From: Puffinus mauretanicus
Taxonomy: Eukaryota; Chordata; Aves; Procellariiformes; Procellariidae
DNA length: 64,000 nucleotides
Direction of reading: 5' to 3'
NCBI GenBank assembly: GCA_023333565.1
Contig: JAJKFH010000115.1
Coordinates: 1,984,001 to 2,048,000 of the forward strand
In this document: in pieces, positions 39,506-52,045 of the stretch
How positions within the stretch are numbered: position 1 is the stretch's first letter
Layout: every line of letters starts with the position of its first letter
The notes under the pieces: model-generated
Databases searched by the model: none
The model's input: only the letters and a program-made list of their open reading frames with translations
What the model was told of the DNA's origin: nothing
Program-made: the position numbers and the translations under genes

Positions 39506-42500
39506 CTTTCTATTTACGGAAGGGTGGCTAATTTCCAAAGAACACAGGGCTAAATTTAGCATCTAGTGTCAAAGAGGACCACAAATTACAGGGATTAACA
39601 CCCAAGTCGTTAATGCTATGTGCTCAGATGTTGAATATGACGGTTGAAAAGGTCAAATTGCTGCTTGAATGAGTTCCTGAAACTTGGATTCTGCTAGAAT
39701 GGAAGCTACGAAATGCCATTTGCGTGAAAAGGATTACCTCTCCAGCCCCTGGTTTCTTGACACTCAGGAGATCCCATGACATGCTATGGTGCTTCCCTGA
39801 CTGTGTTAAGTTTATTGGGAACTAGAAAAAGCATGGTGTTCTAACTAGGCTGAGATGTTGGCAGAGCTGCGCTTTGTCTCATCAGAATTCCCCCTCTTCT
39901 TCCTTGCTTAAAGAGAGCACTTAAAACATACCAAAGTTGGTTGCATTTCTGGGTCAGAGAAATGCAGGTGACAAGCTGACAATAAGCTTATGTCTCATAA
40001 ATGCCTACACACTGTTTTGCAAACTCTAGTATATTTTAAAGGTCCTCATTAAGCAAAGATTCCCTTTTCATCAATAGCTACTCTGTTGATAAATATGTAG
40101 TTGTTCCTTGATTGCTGTCTGAATTCTTTTTCTCTTTTGCTAATATTTTTATTAGAAATGGACTTCGAAGAATCCCCTGAGGGTGTTTGTTTTGGTCCAC
40201 AGAAATAGATTGCTTTTGTAAAATGGGGCAGAGATGACTCTGTATTGAAAGTGTGGCAAATTCTTTATCTAGCTTTAATTTTTACATAAACATGTTTTTA
40301 GAAAAATGGATTGCTTTTTATGGGATAGCTTTAAAGTATATTAAATGCCATAAATCTTTGTCTGTAGAGATCATATTCAGAACAGACAGATTCTAAATGA
40401 ATATATTTTATTAATGTGGAGAAGTTTAAACCAGTCATGACAAAGTAGTCTTTTAGAAGTTGCTGCAAATGAAATGTTTATGCTCAACTCTTCTACTGAC
40501 CCCCCTACCACACACACAATCCTCATTCACCTCCCCCCGTTATTAGAAGGTGAAAGGGTTACTTTACCCAAACCAGAGGATTTTCAGATATTAAACTTCC
40601 TTGTAGAGTATTAGATTTTTGGTTATCTCATCTGGTCATTTGCCAGAATGCTTAGTGCATGTGTTGCTCTAGCTAGATAAATGGATAATGACCAATGACT
40701 TTAGCTATCAGACTGAAGATCAATGCTCTTAAAAAACTGTCAGGTAAACAATAAAATTGGTAGACAACACAAACGTCTACAGAAAGTGGGACTCGTGCAT
40801 AAATCATGCATGCAAGCAAATAATAAATCAGATGGCTATGCATTCTAATAAACAAAGACAGAGGCAACTATGAGACTTATGGTCTTTAGCTGGGAATGAA
40901 CAGAAAACAGACTTTGGTACAAAAAGTATAAAAATAACCCCAGACTGGCATCACCAGCAATGAACTCTTGCCGAAGAGCCTTGGAAGGCTGATGACTTGC
41001 TTTCTGCTTGAGTAAGACAACACTGTAGACCTTTGGACCCAAAAAGAGTTAGCATAACAACAGAGAAAAGGGGTAGATACTAGGAATATTTTTGGTACAA
41101 CAATGTTAGCTGGGATGAGGCCTCTGAACTTATAAAAGTGTTACAATTATTGTAACTGGACTAATGGTAATAAATTTGCTATATTTTTTATTAGGCTGTT
41201 AAAAATAATTAGACAAATAGTAAATCCTTAGCTCTACATCTACAGCATTTTCCCTTTTGCCCGTAAGAAGATTTCTGAGTATAACAGCTTGAGCTGGCCT
41301 AAATCCATGCTTCTGCTGAAAGATTCACTACCTTCCCCTTAAAGAAATATAAATACTCATAATATTACTACTATTTCCAGTCACACTGGGTCTATGACTG
41401 AGCAGCCATACTCACTATAGCTAGAGAAAGGAAGAGAGGTGGAGATCAAGGAGAGAAGATGCAGGACCATTCCTTGCAGGGCAAAACAGGTTTGGGATGA
41501 TTTTAAGCCCATGTCTGAAACCTCAGTGTTTGTGGCTTCTCTGAGTGGTTTTCTGTAAACAGCATATTTTCATGAAAATTCATAAAAACTCAAGACATAT
41601 TTCCAAAAGGTAAAATAAAGGCACTTATCCACAGCTGAATGGAGTTGGAGGGGGGCTTTAGTAGAACATTTTGTGTTGGTATTTCGTCCTCACTTCTAAT
41701 TTCTGTTCCATTTACCACAGCCACATAGTAAAAACCTTAGAAAACATAGAGGCACGCACAATACAAAAGTCCAAGTTAAACACATTGCATAGTCCTACAT
41801 TAAAACAAAAGTCTTTATTCCAAACTATTTTAGGATTTTCTACAGCTGTCTTGTAATTAATCAAATGCTATACAGTAAACAGAAAGCCCACTGAGAGTCC
41901 AATGCCAAATACGGCGTAAGTTTTATGCCTAAAATAAACGGTATTGTTTCATAATCACAATTCAGTGAGTGAACCATAGCAAAACATAAATCCCTCAATT
42001 ACAAACACTCCTGCCTCAAAAGTAAAGGGAACGGAGACAAAGGGTTTTAATTTAACATTTGTATTAAAAATGCTAGTTAAGTATCTGTTGTGTTCTTCAA
42101 ATAATCCTCACAGAAGTATTGCTAATGGGTACTAGAGTTACTCTTCTCATATAGTAGAGGATGATGCTTTGGGATCAGAACTTCAAGCGGTGATCATTTT
42201 TCAGTCTTTCTACTTACCGAAAATCAGAGAGTGAGTTTGTTCTCCGAGGCCAAGCGCTGCACGAGACTCTAGTTGCATGGAAATTAAACCATCTGCGGAC
42301 ATGCACACGTGGATTTACTTCTCAAAGAAGCCATGGCAAGCAAGGAGAGAAGAAATAAGGGAAGTCTGTTGTTTTTCTCTGGTTTACCCTGACATAAGTC
42401 CGGGATATGGCCAGGAAACGTACCTGAGTTTGGAAGAATTCTCTGCATCTTCAGTTCAGACAGAGATTTTAGGCTAGCTGTTTCTACTTGATTTCCCTAC

Positions 42501-44892
42501 CTCAGGGCTTTGGGAAGGAAGCAGCATGAATATTTGCAAGTTCTAGAAACTCTACGGAAGTGGACAGGCCAGCTGTAGAGTGGACGTATGGGGGTGTGCT
42601 AGAGATGTACAGAAGCACACAGTATTTTGCATATATCTTATAAAGTGCTGCCATGGGCTTCTGTAACACACACGGACTGATTTTGCAATTAATTTATAAT
42701 TGAGTAGGCCTGATTTATACTGCACTTTAAATAAGTTTCACCACATCTCAAAGATGAACTTACCAGTTCTGACCTCAGCTTAGAGGAGCTGGTAGTTAGA
42801 AATGTTAAAAGCTTTCTTAGTGGCAAGAAATAGTATTTGAAGAGAAAAAAAAATATTAGAAATGTTTCCCTCATTTTTCCACAAACAAACACCACCCAAG
42901 CCACTGCTGCTGTGCTACATAAAGGGTAAATTAATATTAGAGATGCTATTCACTAGCATACTTAGATTCCAGCAAACCAGATGTGGTTGTTCCAATCCTT
43001 ATACCAGTGTTATTGGCAAAGTTCACACAGTGATTTGGAAATCTTTAGAAAGAAATGCCACATGAAGAGCAACATTATTACTACTCTTATGCTTTGTTCA
43101 GGATGTTTGAGCTCTTTTTGTTTATTCTGTTATTTGATTGTTAAAAATCTCAGTTGCATGTATACCAAGCACTGAAAAGATATCAAACAATGTGTTTATT
43201 ATTCGTTATTAATTATCACCAACCAAAGAGGCAGTTACTACTTTTTCAAGAAAATAATTCATTGCCTTAAATAACAGTATGACTAACATTTATTCAGAAG
43301 AGCCAGTAAGAACATGAAGCTTCTGAATTATTTTTCTTTTAAATACAGAACAGAATTAAGCTTTTGTACTGCAGATGAAAGTGCTTTTATTACCTGACCA
43401 CCTAAGTGGCAAGCCTTCTACATTATACCATAATTATGATTCTGGGATGCAAGTGACATACAATATTGCAAACTTCAGTGTTTCTACTACTGACAATGTT
43501 AATGCAGAATAATAAAGACATATTTCATAATAAAGGTAATTGTAAAACGCTTACAACCAGCTAATAATTTAGCAAGGTTATTCAATAAATATACAAAAAA
43601 TGCATAGCATGGGCTATGCTAAGAAAAAACAATTGCTGAACTGCAAAAAAAAAAAAAAAGAATGACAGACAGTAGATACTTAGATTCAAACTCCTATCAA
43701 TGCAGATACACTATTTTAACGTGAGGTAATTCATATGCTTGAGAGACTGAGAAATGGAAGTTTCACTAATGGGAATGTTTTACTTCCAACGCAGTATTTT
43801 CCAATGCTTCTCTGAAACAGTCTTACTGGGAGTTCGGTTACTTTGGTCCTAGACATGTTCACAGTGAAATCGGGGTAAAAAACCTCTATGGATAAAATCA
43901 CAGTGGTGTTTTTTTTTATTTACTTGCTGACATCAATAGGAAAACAAATGAAGTTTCTCTGGAACTACATATAGGTAACAGCTGCAATTTTACACCTTTT
44001 TAAGTGCAGAAGCTAAATGAATAAGCCCACTCAATTTAGCATATAACTAAAATGCTTCAAGTCGACCCCAGTTCAGCAAAGCAGTTTAGTACATGCTAAA
44101 ATCAATATTCAGCAAAGCATTCAAATACACATTAATCACCAAAGTCGTAAATAAATTTGAACATAAACTTCGAAGCATGTGTCTGAGCACTGCCTTTGAA
44201 AAGATATTTAGATGCCAAAATATGAATACAAACACCTTCTGAGATTTTCAGAAATGGCTAAGTTGGAGAACTAATTCCCAATTAAATTCCAGAAGTAATT
44301 TGCACCTGAGTCATAATTAAGTTAATTACTAGACATCTTGCACTTTAAAAATGCTAAGCCATAGGATCAAAATATAGACCTTTGACTTTCATTTTTGGTA
44401 CTGGTGAAAGTAAAATAGGTAATCATTATTCTCCCTGTAAATAACTAAGCATTTGGTGTAAAGAATGGTGTGCTGTGTACAACATATTCTTTCTAATGTT
44501 TGTGTAGAAGGGAGTCGTGGAGCTCAAATTTTTATTGTACAAACTCAGCAATATCCAGAAAGTTAAAAGTTAAATCTTTCCTGGGTGAAAGTCTAAGAGA
44601 AGAGCAGGGATAGTGAACTAGTAAGTGACACCTTTGTTAGGTTTAAATACCTTCCATCAGTAAAATATAAAGCCCACATAATTTAGGTAGGTTTTCTTTT
44701 GGTGTAACACCCATAACAAAACACAAAGTGCTCCTTAGATCTTGCCATGTCCAAAAAGATTCAATCTTCAAGATGCTCAGATCAAAAAAGCAGCACAGTA
44801 TACAACAGCCATATGGACGTAGTAGGAATCTAGAAGTTACTTTAAAGAATACGGCTTGTCAAAATATCTTCTAAGGAAACAACTTTTTTAAA

Positions 44893-44962
44893 AATTGTAG
44901 AAAGTAATTCTACAATTAGAATTGTTGTTGAAAAGGAAAAATTTGTTGACAAAATTTGTTGA
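44893..44962. repeat. Hairpin and 13-bp tandem duplication
   Basis: AATTGTAGAA (44893-44902) and TTCTACAATT (44908-44917) form a 10-bp stem with a 5-base loop. Nearby, AAAATTTGTTGAC is repeated in tandem at 44937-44949 and 44950-44962. Confidence 0.75.
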
Positions 44963-47900
44963 CAAAAGTACTATTGTTTTCATCAAGAAAAAAGAGAAGG
45001 GGGAGAGGAAGTAAGGCAATTCTATACACAATTAAAAATTAGTCACTACATGTGTATTCCTATAGCATTTGCTACAGGAAGATGATGAATCCTTACAGTA
45101 AATAAATTTTACAGTAAGTAAATTTCCTACCTCTTTCCATCATATCTGTTTCTTTTCTGCTGAATTATCTTACTTTTTTGCATACTGAGATACACTGAGT
45201 AGTAGAAAAGATAAAGTTTGTCCCAACCGCACAGATGCAACAAATCTATTTCAATATTATCTTGAAGAAAAATATTTCAAGAAGAAAACATTGGAGAAAA
45301 CATCTTGAAAAAGAAAGAACATAGCAATACTTAAAAGTGAAGAAGAGTAAATAGGAGCAACAGAAAAGTGATGACAGGATTTTAAAAAGCAAATACTAGA
45401 TAATAGATTAAGAATACAGAAACCTGAAGGAAGAGGAGACAGTAGGAATAGTTAGAAAAGAAGAGTAATAGCCAAAAAAGAATGTTTGTTGGGAGATAAA
45501 TTGAGAAGAGTTGGAGTCAAAGAAGATAAAACCCAACTAAACAAAAAAAAAAACACCACACAAAAAACTAAACCCCAAAAGCAAAGCCCACAACAAAAAA
45601 AATGGAGGAGAGAGATTAAACTCCGGAATATTTAATAGAGTGAATGACCATCTAATAGGAAAATGAAAGTAATTCTCAACTAAACCTGGGAATAATTTGT
45701 CGTTCTGCTTCCCATTTTGTTCAAAACAGTTTAGTTTCAACTTATATCCCTTCTCAGAAGCCCAGCTAACAATCTGTTTCATGCAAGTGAAATAACTCTT
45801 CATTATTCCCTACATAAATACCAGAATATACCTACAAGGTGTTGCGTGCAGTGGTTTTTGGAACTCGGTTCTAGAGAGTAAGTCTGTGCAAAGAAGTACC
45901 TACCTCTTTTTGACATTTTCTGGTTTTTAAAAACCACTTACTAATACAAGCAGATTCCAACAGAGGCTAATAAGCCCACTATACCAACAAGAACACAGGC
46001 ATAAATTGAAGAAGCCACACCAACAAAATCAGAATTCAGCATTTTTTATATATATACACACACATGTTGCTCCTCTGTCTATGCTGCTGTTCAAGAAGAA
46101 GAGATAATGTTTGCATTATGGCTCAGGAGTATTTACCTCATAGCATGATGTGTCTGTTACAGAAATTGTGCATGAAAATGACCGAGGAAGAGATCTGAGA
46201 GAATGGTGGTTTATTCCCATTCTGCCCAGCAAGCACAGCTAGGCTGGCACATCAGAAAAGAGAGGGTATTTTAGCTTGTATTGTATAGACCTTAAGACGT
46301 GGATTACCAGAGTTACCTACAATATGTGAAAATGAAGCTATCAATCCTTAGTGAATTTAAGGGGAATTAGATACCTGTCACAGGCTCTTTTAAAAGTCTT
46401 AGTCTGAGAATCAAACCATATTTCACTGTTACAAATGGATAAACATGTGAGGTATCCTTATGAGTGAACATAATAATAATTGCCTAAAATAGGAACATTG
46501 AGTTTTAGGGGTTTTTTTGTTTTACATTTCAGTATCATTTGCTTTTTTTTTTCCAATTCTAGTACCTCTTGTTCTTTTTTCTCCTTTTTTCTTTTTTTAT
46601 TTTTTGTGTGTAGACTCCCAAGCCCAAAGAATCATTGAAAAAACCTACTGATTGTGTGTGACACACTTTTACAAATGGTCACATTCCACTAGGCACTGAA
46701 TGTGCATGTAATAAATGGCTATATTAAGTAGCTTAACATTCAACATCTACTGAAATTCTACTTGCACTAAAATGTTCAGAAATCAACTTAGACTACATAC
46801 TTCAAACAATGAAGTTACCAAACACATTGCATTTTGCTTTTAAATGAATTAATGCTCTTGCTTTACACATTATTTCCTGCACCTAGGAAGGTATACGTCC
46901 ATTGCCTATCAATTCCTATGCTGTTTCCTCTGATACAGTGCTTTAAAATAACGGTCACCTACTATGTTTTGTATTTAATATTAGGTCTGTTTATTTTTCT
47001 AGTTAGACACAGAGCTTAAATGGCATGTTTCTGTTTGGATTAGTACATCTTTCAAAATCTGCATGACTGGGAATTATCAGAGGTAACAATTTCTGTCTGT
47101 AGAAGAATACAGATACTCCGCAAAAGAATCCATATGTTAGAATCACCGGGTGAATCACTATTCTATTCTAGAAACCACCTGAGCAGAATAGCTTACACTA
47201 CTAGGGCCTCACTTTTAATCAGGCTCTACAACATTTCTTTAAAGTATCCTTCTTTTCAAAGCATTTTTCTTCCTTTAAGACTACTTGCAGTAATATTCAT
47301 TGAGAATAAGCCCAATTAAGCAACATTAGCCTAAAAAATTAGACTAAAATGTGAAACAGATCACTGTCTTTTTTGTTATTTTGTAATATTCATCCAGATT
47401 TTTATAGTAGTGGAAGTGAGAGTGCTATCAGAAAGCATGTGTAGTCACAGAAATGATTAGCAGGCAGTTAATTAGCACATTAACATTAAAGTTGATTTAT
47501 TCTGTAAGGATGTTTCCATTTTGAGACCTATGCTGTTCCCCTACTGTGACAACGGTGTTGTGTAGATGAAAATAATTTATCATTCAACTAGTTAGCTAAG
47601 GCACTTTCTAGCAGTATGGACATAAGAGAGAATTCACTAAGAGCTGTTTAATTTCCTAGTCCATACCAAATGTCACATTCTCCTAACTTTGTTGCTAGCA
47701 GTATTTGAACTTGCCCAGGTTTGTCTCCCATCAGCTATACAGTAACATCTGTGTAGGTGTACCTTACCTGAAGAAATTTTTTGCTTGTATAATGAATTCA
47801 ACATCTTTTGAACAAAACACGTATACTAAACAAATGAAGCAATGGTAAATAATAGGTATTTTTGTTTTGTGATTCTTTTCACGCTTCCTACAAATGTAAT

Positions 47901-48019
47901 TTAAAAAAAAATGTTTCCCAACATAAGTTTGAGAATTAAAGCATAGCTGTACAAGCAAAAGGACTAACATCTTTTAGATTGTCACTGAAAATCTGTAAAT
48001 TAACAACAGACCAGTAACA

Positions 48020-48337
48020 TTAGGAAAAAGAACAGAAATCACTTTGGTTATTGAGACTCTTAGCCATCAGCATTTCATTATTCCAAGCACCAGACATCAT
48101 AGTGATTTTGTCATCAAAAATTCCCCAGTTTGGGATGACAAAAATATTAGTCTGGGCTTTGCATTCAACGTTGTCAACTTCTTTAAATGGGGTCTGAATA
48201 CGTAGGAATTCTGTGGACTGCTTAATGGCATTTCTTGTTAGCGCTCCTGCAGGTGACTCGCTAGGCACAGTGAAGCTGCTTACAGGATATACTCCAACTG
48301 CGTGCTGCCTGGGTTTGCTTTCAGAAGAAGATGTCAT
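48020..48337 (-). CDS. Unassigned 105-codon reading frame (doubtful)
   Basis: The frame opens with an ATG at 48337 and ends with TAA at 48020. The composition is ordinary (Ser, Thr, Asn, Lys), without a low-complexity bias, signal peptide or membrane segment. I do not recognise the protein. No clear splice acceptor, promoter or codon signature supports it, and a chance frame is likely in AT-rich DNA. It could be a terminal exon or a piece of a processed pseudogene. It is listed because it is the longest non-repeat frame in the 14 kb stretch that is not low-complexity. Confidence 0.12.
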   Translation of the reverse strand: MTSSSESKPRQHAVGVYPVSSFTVPSESPAGALTRNAIKQSTEFLRIQTPFKEVDNVECKAQTNIFVIPNWGIFDDKITMMSGAWNNEMLMAKSLNNQSDFCSFS

Positions 48338-49048
48338 TAAAGGATTTTTGTGGGGGGAGGAAAGCGATTTTTGTTGAAAGAAAAAGTACTAGTGACTACA
48401 ACTGTTCTAAACTTTAATCTCAGGAAGATTTGACAATTAATGACCGATAATACTAGGGTGGGAGGTGAAGCAAGAGCTTTCTCAGTAAGCGGCACAAGTT
48501 CTTTATCAGATTGATAGCAAAGTATTTCCATGCAGGACTGAGAGAGACCTGAATTTTGGAGCAAATTTCCTTGTAAAATACCAGGGGACACAACAAAATG
48601 TTTTTTGTTACAAAACAGCATCCTCAAAAGGCCCTCAACAATTAAAGCCAATAAAAGGCTTAGGCACTTGCAAGCACCTTACTATCTGCTTGTTCCATAA
48701 AGAACAATGCAAAACCTGAAGCTACATGCCTGGGCTTACTGCACAGTGTGTGTAAAGAATCAGGACCCTTTGCAGAATAGTCTCAAAATCATGTTCACAC
48801 TGAATGGAAAGCAGCCAGATAGCTAACAGGGAATTCTCTTAAAGTTTAGGTGCCTAATTCAGGATTGCAGAGACACCATTTTTTCAATTTCAGATTTCAA
48901 GGAATGGAACATAACTTGAGCTTGTTTTTTATCCGTTCCAAAATATGGCTGCTGAAAGAGCCATTATACCAATGCTGATGGCACCACCTACATTTTATGT
49001 AATAGTTCAGAGATTTTGAACTCTCTCAGGAAGTTGGAAGTATACGAT

Positions 49049-49579
49049 TGTCCTGGTTTCAGCTAGGATAGAGTTAAATTTCTTCCTAGTGCTGTGTTTT
49101 GGATTTAGTATGAGAAGAATGTTGATAACACACTGATGTTTTTAGTTGTTGCTAAGTACCCTGCTAGTGAAGGACATCCAGCTTCCATGCTCTGCCAAGT
49201 GCACAAGAGGCTCAGAGGGAGCATGGCTGGGACAGCTGGCCCAGCTGGCTAATGGGGTATTCCATACTATGTGACGTCATGCTCAGTATATGAATGGTAG
49301 GCGTGTTCCAGGAAGTAGCAATCGCTACTTGATTATCGGTCAGCGCGGGTGGTGAGCAATTGCATTGTGCGTCACTCATTTTGTATATTCTATCATTATC
49401 ATTATTATTATTATTATTTTCCCTTCCTTTTCTGTTCTATTAAACTGTCTTTATCTCAACCCACAAGTTTTTCTCACTCTTACCCTTCCGAATCTCTCCC
49501 CGTCCCACTGGTGGGGGGGAGGGAGTGAGTAAGCAGCTGTGTGGTGTTTGGCTGCCTGCCGGGCTAAACTACCATGCCA
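49049..49579 (+). mobile_element. 5' LTR of ERVL copy 2
   Basis: Begins TGTCCTGGTTTCAGC and ends CCATGCCA, where the 3' LTR ends CCATGACA. TGACGTCA lies at 49272-49279, followed by GTATATGAAT where an intact TATA would be. ATTAAA is at 49439-49444. The sequence directly after the LTR, TGGGGCACAAAGGG, starts with the TGG expected of a tRNA primer site, but I cannot assign the tRNA. Confidence 0.93.
49272..49279 (+). promoter_or_regulatory. CRE in 5' LTR
   Basis: Perfect TGACGTCA in U3, placed where it would drive proviral transcription. The TATA element 7 bases downstream is degraded. Confidence 0.55.
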
Positions 49580-49681
49580 TGGGGCACAAAGGGTTGAGAT
49601 AACAACAGATCTGACCAAAGCATGATAAGGCAAAATTGGTTAAAAGCATTCATTATATTGGTTTAATAGTCACTGGTCACA

Positions 49682-49930
49682 ATGTTGATTTATTGGCTCT
49701 CAAAGTTGTGGGGCTGGCTCTCAATGTTGGGTTATGCAATACCTTACTTTCAGAATACGTTCTCTGTTGTGCTGTTTATCACTCCTCAGAACTGGGTCAA
49801 GGTTGTCATTTTGCTGCACCGTGTAGCACTGTTTTATGATATGATAAAATCGTTGGTCCTAAGTCTGGTATCTGTACTCAGCATTGCTGTCATCTCTGTA
49901 CCTTGGGAACCACCTCTTAGAAACTATTAG
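49682..49930 (+). pseudogene. Hydrophobic leader reading frame of ERVL
   Basis: An 82-codon frame between the 5' LTR and gag. It is strongly hydrophobic, with several potential membrane segments (for example MLIYWLSKLWGWLSMLGYAI and SLVLSLVSVLSIAVI). It overlaps the start of the gag frame by 47 bases in another frame. Copy 1 has lost this region, so conservation cannot be tested inside the window. It may be a real small ERVL leader ORF or a by-product of T-rich leader sequence. Confidence 0.3.
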
Positions 49931-51526
49931 TAATTACATCTTTTTCTCCTCGGAGAATGAATTTAGGGGGGAGATGGGGTGGGACACTTTCCTCCACTTG
50001 TTCATCTTCCCTTCCGTATCTCCAGAAACTCCTTTTTCTTCTATCCTCTTCATGAAGCCGTCCACAATAGTTCCCGAGAATTTTGAATATCCTTGGGATG
50101 TTCAAACAAGCATGTACATATTGCTATGTCTCCTGAATGTGGTTCAGGTCTTGTTTAGTGTTAAACAACTATTCAGGAATACTGTCCAGAGACCAACTCC
50201 GGCAACAGACACAGTGGCTACTCAAATCCCCACGACAGGCACTGTAGCTACTCAAACCCCGGCGACCGACACCGCAGGTACTCCAACCCCCACGACAGGC
50301 ACTGCAGCCACTCAAACCCTGGTAACAGTCACTGCAGTTACTCCAACCTTCGCGACAGGCACTGCAGCTACCCAAACCCCAGCAACAGTCACTGCGGCTG
50401 AACCAGAGAACCAACCTGTGCCAGTATCAGTCACCCCTACACAGAAGAAGAAATACACAAGAAAATCAGCTTGTTTAGTAAGGGATGAAGATGAACCAGG
50501 GCCATCACGACAACAGGAGGAGGAAGAGGCAGAAGCCATGAATGAGATGGTAACCACCCGATCGCTAACCCTGAATGAGCTGCAAGATATGCGAAAAAAC
50601 TTCAGTCGTCGTCCAGGCGAGCACATTGTCACCTGGCTGCTCTGATGCTGGGATAACAGGGCCAGTAGCCTGGAATTAGAGGGTAGGGAAGCCAAGAAAC
50701 TGGGATCACTTTCCAGGGAAGGGGGCATTGACAAAGTGATTGGAAAAGGGGCACAAGCCCTCAGCCTCTGGAGGCGACTCCTGTCAGGCGTGAAGGAAAG
50801 GTATCTCTTCAAGGAAGATGTTATATGTCACCCAGGCAAGTGGACCACGATGGAGAGAGGTATGCAGTACCTGAGAGAATTAGGCATGCTGGAGGTGATT
50901 TATGATGACCTGAACAACGAGTAGTTATCCAAAGGTCCAGATGAAGTCAAGTGCACCTGACCCATGTGGCGGAAGCTCGTATGGAGTGCACCACTGTCGT
51001 ATGCAAACTCATTGGCAATAATGACCTGGAAAGATGGAGAGGAACAAGCGGTGGATGAATTGGCTGGCCAACTCCAGCAATATGAAGAAAGGTTCTTTTC
51101 CTCTCTACAGGCCTGTGTCTCTGCTGTGGAGAAACTGTTCCAGGAAGTCCAGCAACTCAAAGAGGATATGTCTTACTCCCCACCTGTACAGACCAGTATC
51201 TCAGCCATTAGGAGTCAGCCTCCCTCCACTCAAGAGAGAAGATATCATGGATACACACCACGGGGCACCCTGTGGTTTTACCTGCGTGACCAGGGAGAGA
51301 ACATGAGGAAGTGGGATGGAAAATCTACCTCAACCCTAGAGGCACGGGTCTGTGAGTTGCAAGGGAAAACAATCACACAAGGGGGTTCTTCCAGAAAAAC
51401 TGCTGGTCCAGTTTCCAGTGAGCAATTCCCCAGAGTAGACGACCTGACTTTAATTCCAATCTTAATACAGGGACTTTTGATTCACATCTACAAGAAGTGA
51501 GTAACGAGTACTATGACCAGGACTAG
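49884..51526 (+). pseudogene. ERVL gag (broken)
   Basis: Gag would form the virus-like particle. The N-terminal part (to about codon 105) has a hydrophobic stretch, MYILLCLLNVVQVLFSV. Then follow decapeptide Thr/Pro/Ala repeats (50205-50400), a basic stretch, an acidic QEEEEEAEA run, the TTRSLTLNEL block, a capsid-like helical part (50580-51160) and a C-terminal part with TPRGTLWFYL. No CCHC knuckle is visible. Stops in the reading frame are TGA 50643-50645, TAG 50922-50924 and TGA 50958-50960. A frame change near 51445 leads the original frame out to 51500. By comparison with copy 1, the true end is the TAG at 51524-51526, in frame with protease. The start at 49884 is the first ATG of the open frame and is uncertain. 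Confidence 0.88.
50205..50400 (+). repeat. 30-bp minisatellite coding decapeptides in gag
   Basis: About six and a half units of 30 bases encode variants of TVATQTPATG. The same array in the inverted segment of copy 1 (26602-26825) has about seven units, so the array changed length between copies. The product is a Thr/Pro-rich, probably unfolded linker. Confidence 0.85.
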
Positions 51527-52045
51527 AGGGGCCCTGCCTCCAGCCAGGTGGAGGAAAGGGTTTACTGGACTGTGTGGATTCGATGGCCTGGCACATCAGA
51601 TCCACAGGAGTATAAGGCTCTTGTAGACACCGGTGCACAGTGTACCCTGATGCCATCAAGCTATAAAGGGGCAGAACCCATTTGTACTTCTGGAGTGGCA
51701 GGAGGATCCCAAGAGTTAACTGTATTGGAGGCCGAAGTGAGCCTGACTGGGAATGAGTGGCAGAAGCACCCCATTGTGACTGGCCCAGAGGCTCCGTGCA
51801 TCCTTGGCACAGACTACCTCAGGAGAGGGTATTTCAAGGACCCAAAAGGGTACCAGTGGGCTTTTGGTATAGCTGCCCTGGAGACGGAGGAAATTAAACA
51901 GGCTATCCACCTTGCCCAGTCTCTCAGAGGATCCTTCTGTTGTGGGGTTGCTGAGGGTCAAGGAAAAGCAGATGCTGATCGTTACCACCACAGTGCACTG
52001 GTGGCAATATCGCACCAACCGAGACTCCCTGATTCCCATCCATGA
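51527..52045 (+). pseudogene. ERVL protease (copy 2)
   Basis: Aspartic protease domain in frame with the gag terminator TAG at 51524-51526, so it would be made by readthrough. ALVDTGAQCTLMP contains the active Asp codon at 51626-51628; CILGTDYL follows. The protease frame itself shows no stop before 52045, but RT continues in a frame shifted by +1 relative to it, with the switch near 51900-51960. Copy 1 has the same offset. Confidence 0.88.

Larger units (their letters stand above)
35159..49043. other. Long AT-rich stretch without recognisable gene
   Basis: Nearly 14 kb. I saw no CR1 or ERVL sequence in it, which sets it apart from its surroundings. It holds a small CpG-rich patch (39410-39505), a purine-rich region (about 45260-45500), a small hairpin with a tandem duplication (44893-44962) and an unassigned reading frame (48020-48337, minus). 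It could be intron or intergenic DNA. Confidence 0.55.

Noticed and set aside
49580..49600. A specific tRNA for the ERVL primer-binding site
   Set aside because: The sequence starts with TGG as expected, but I cannot match the rest to a known tRNA end without a search.
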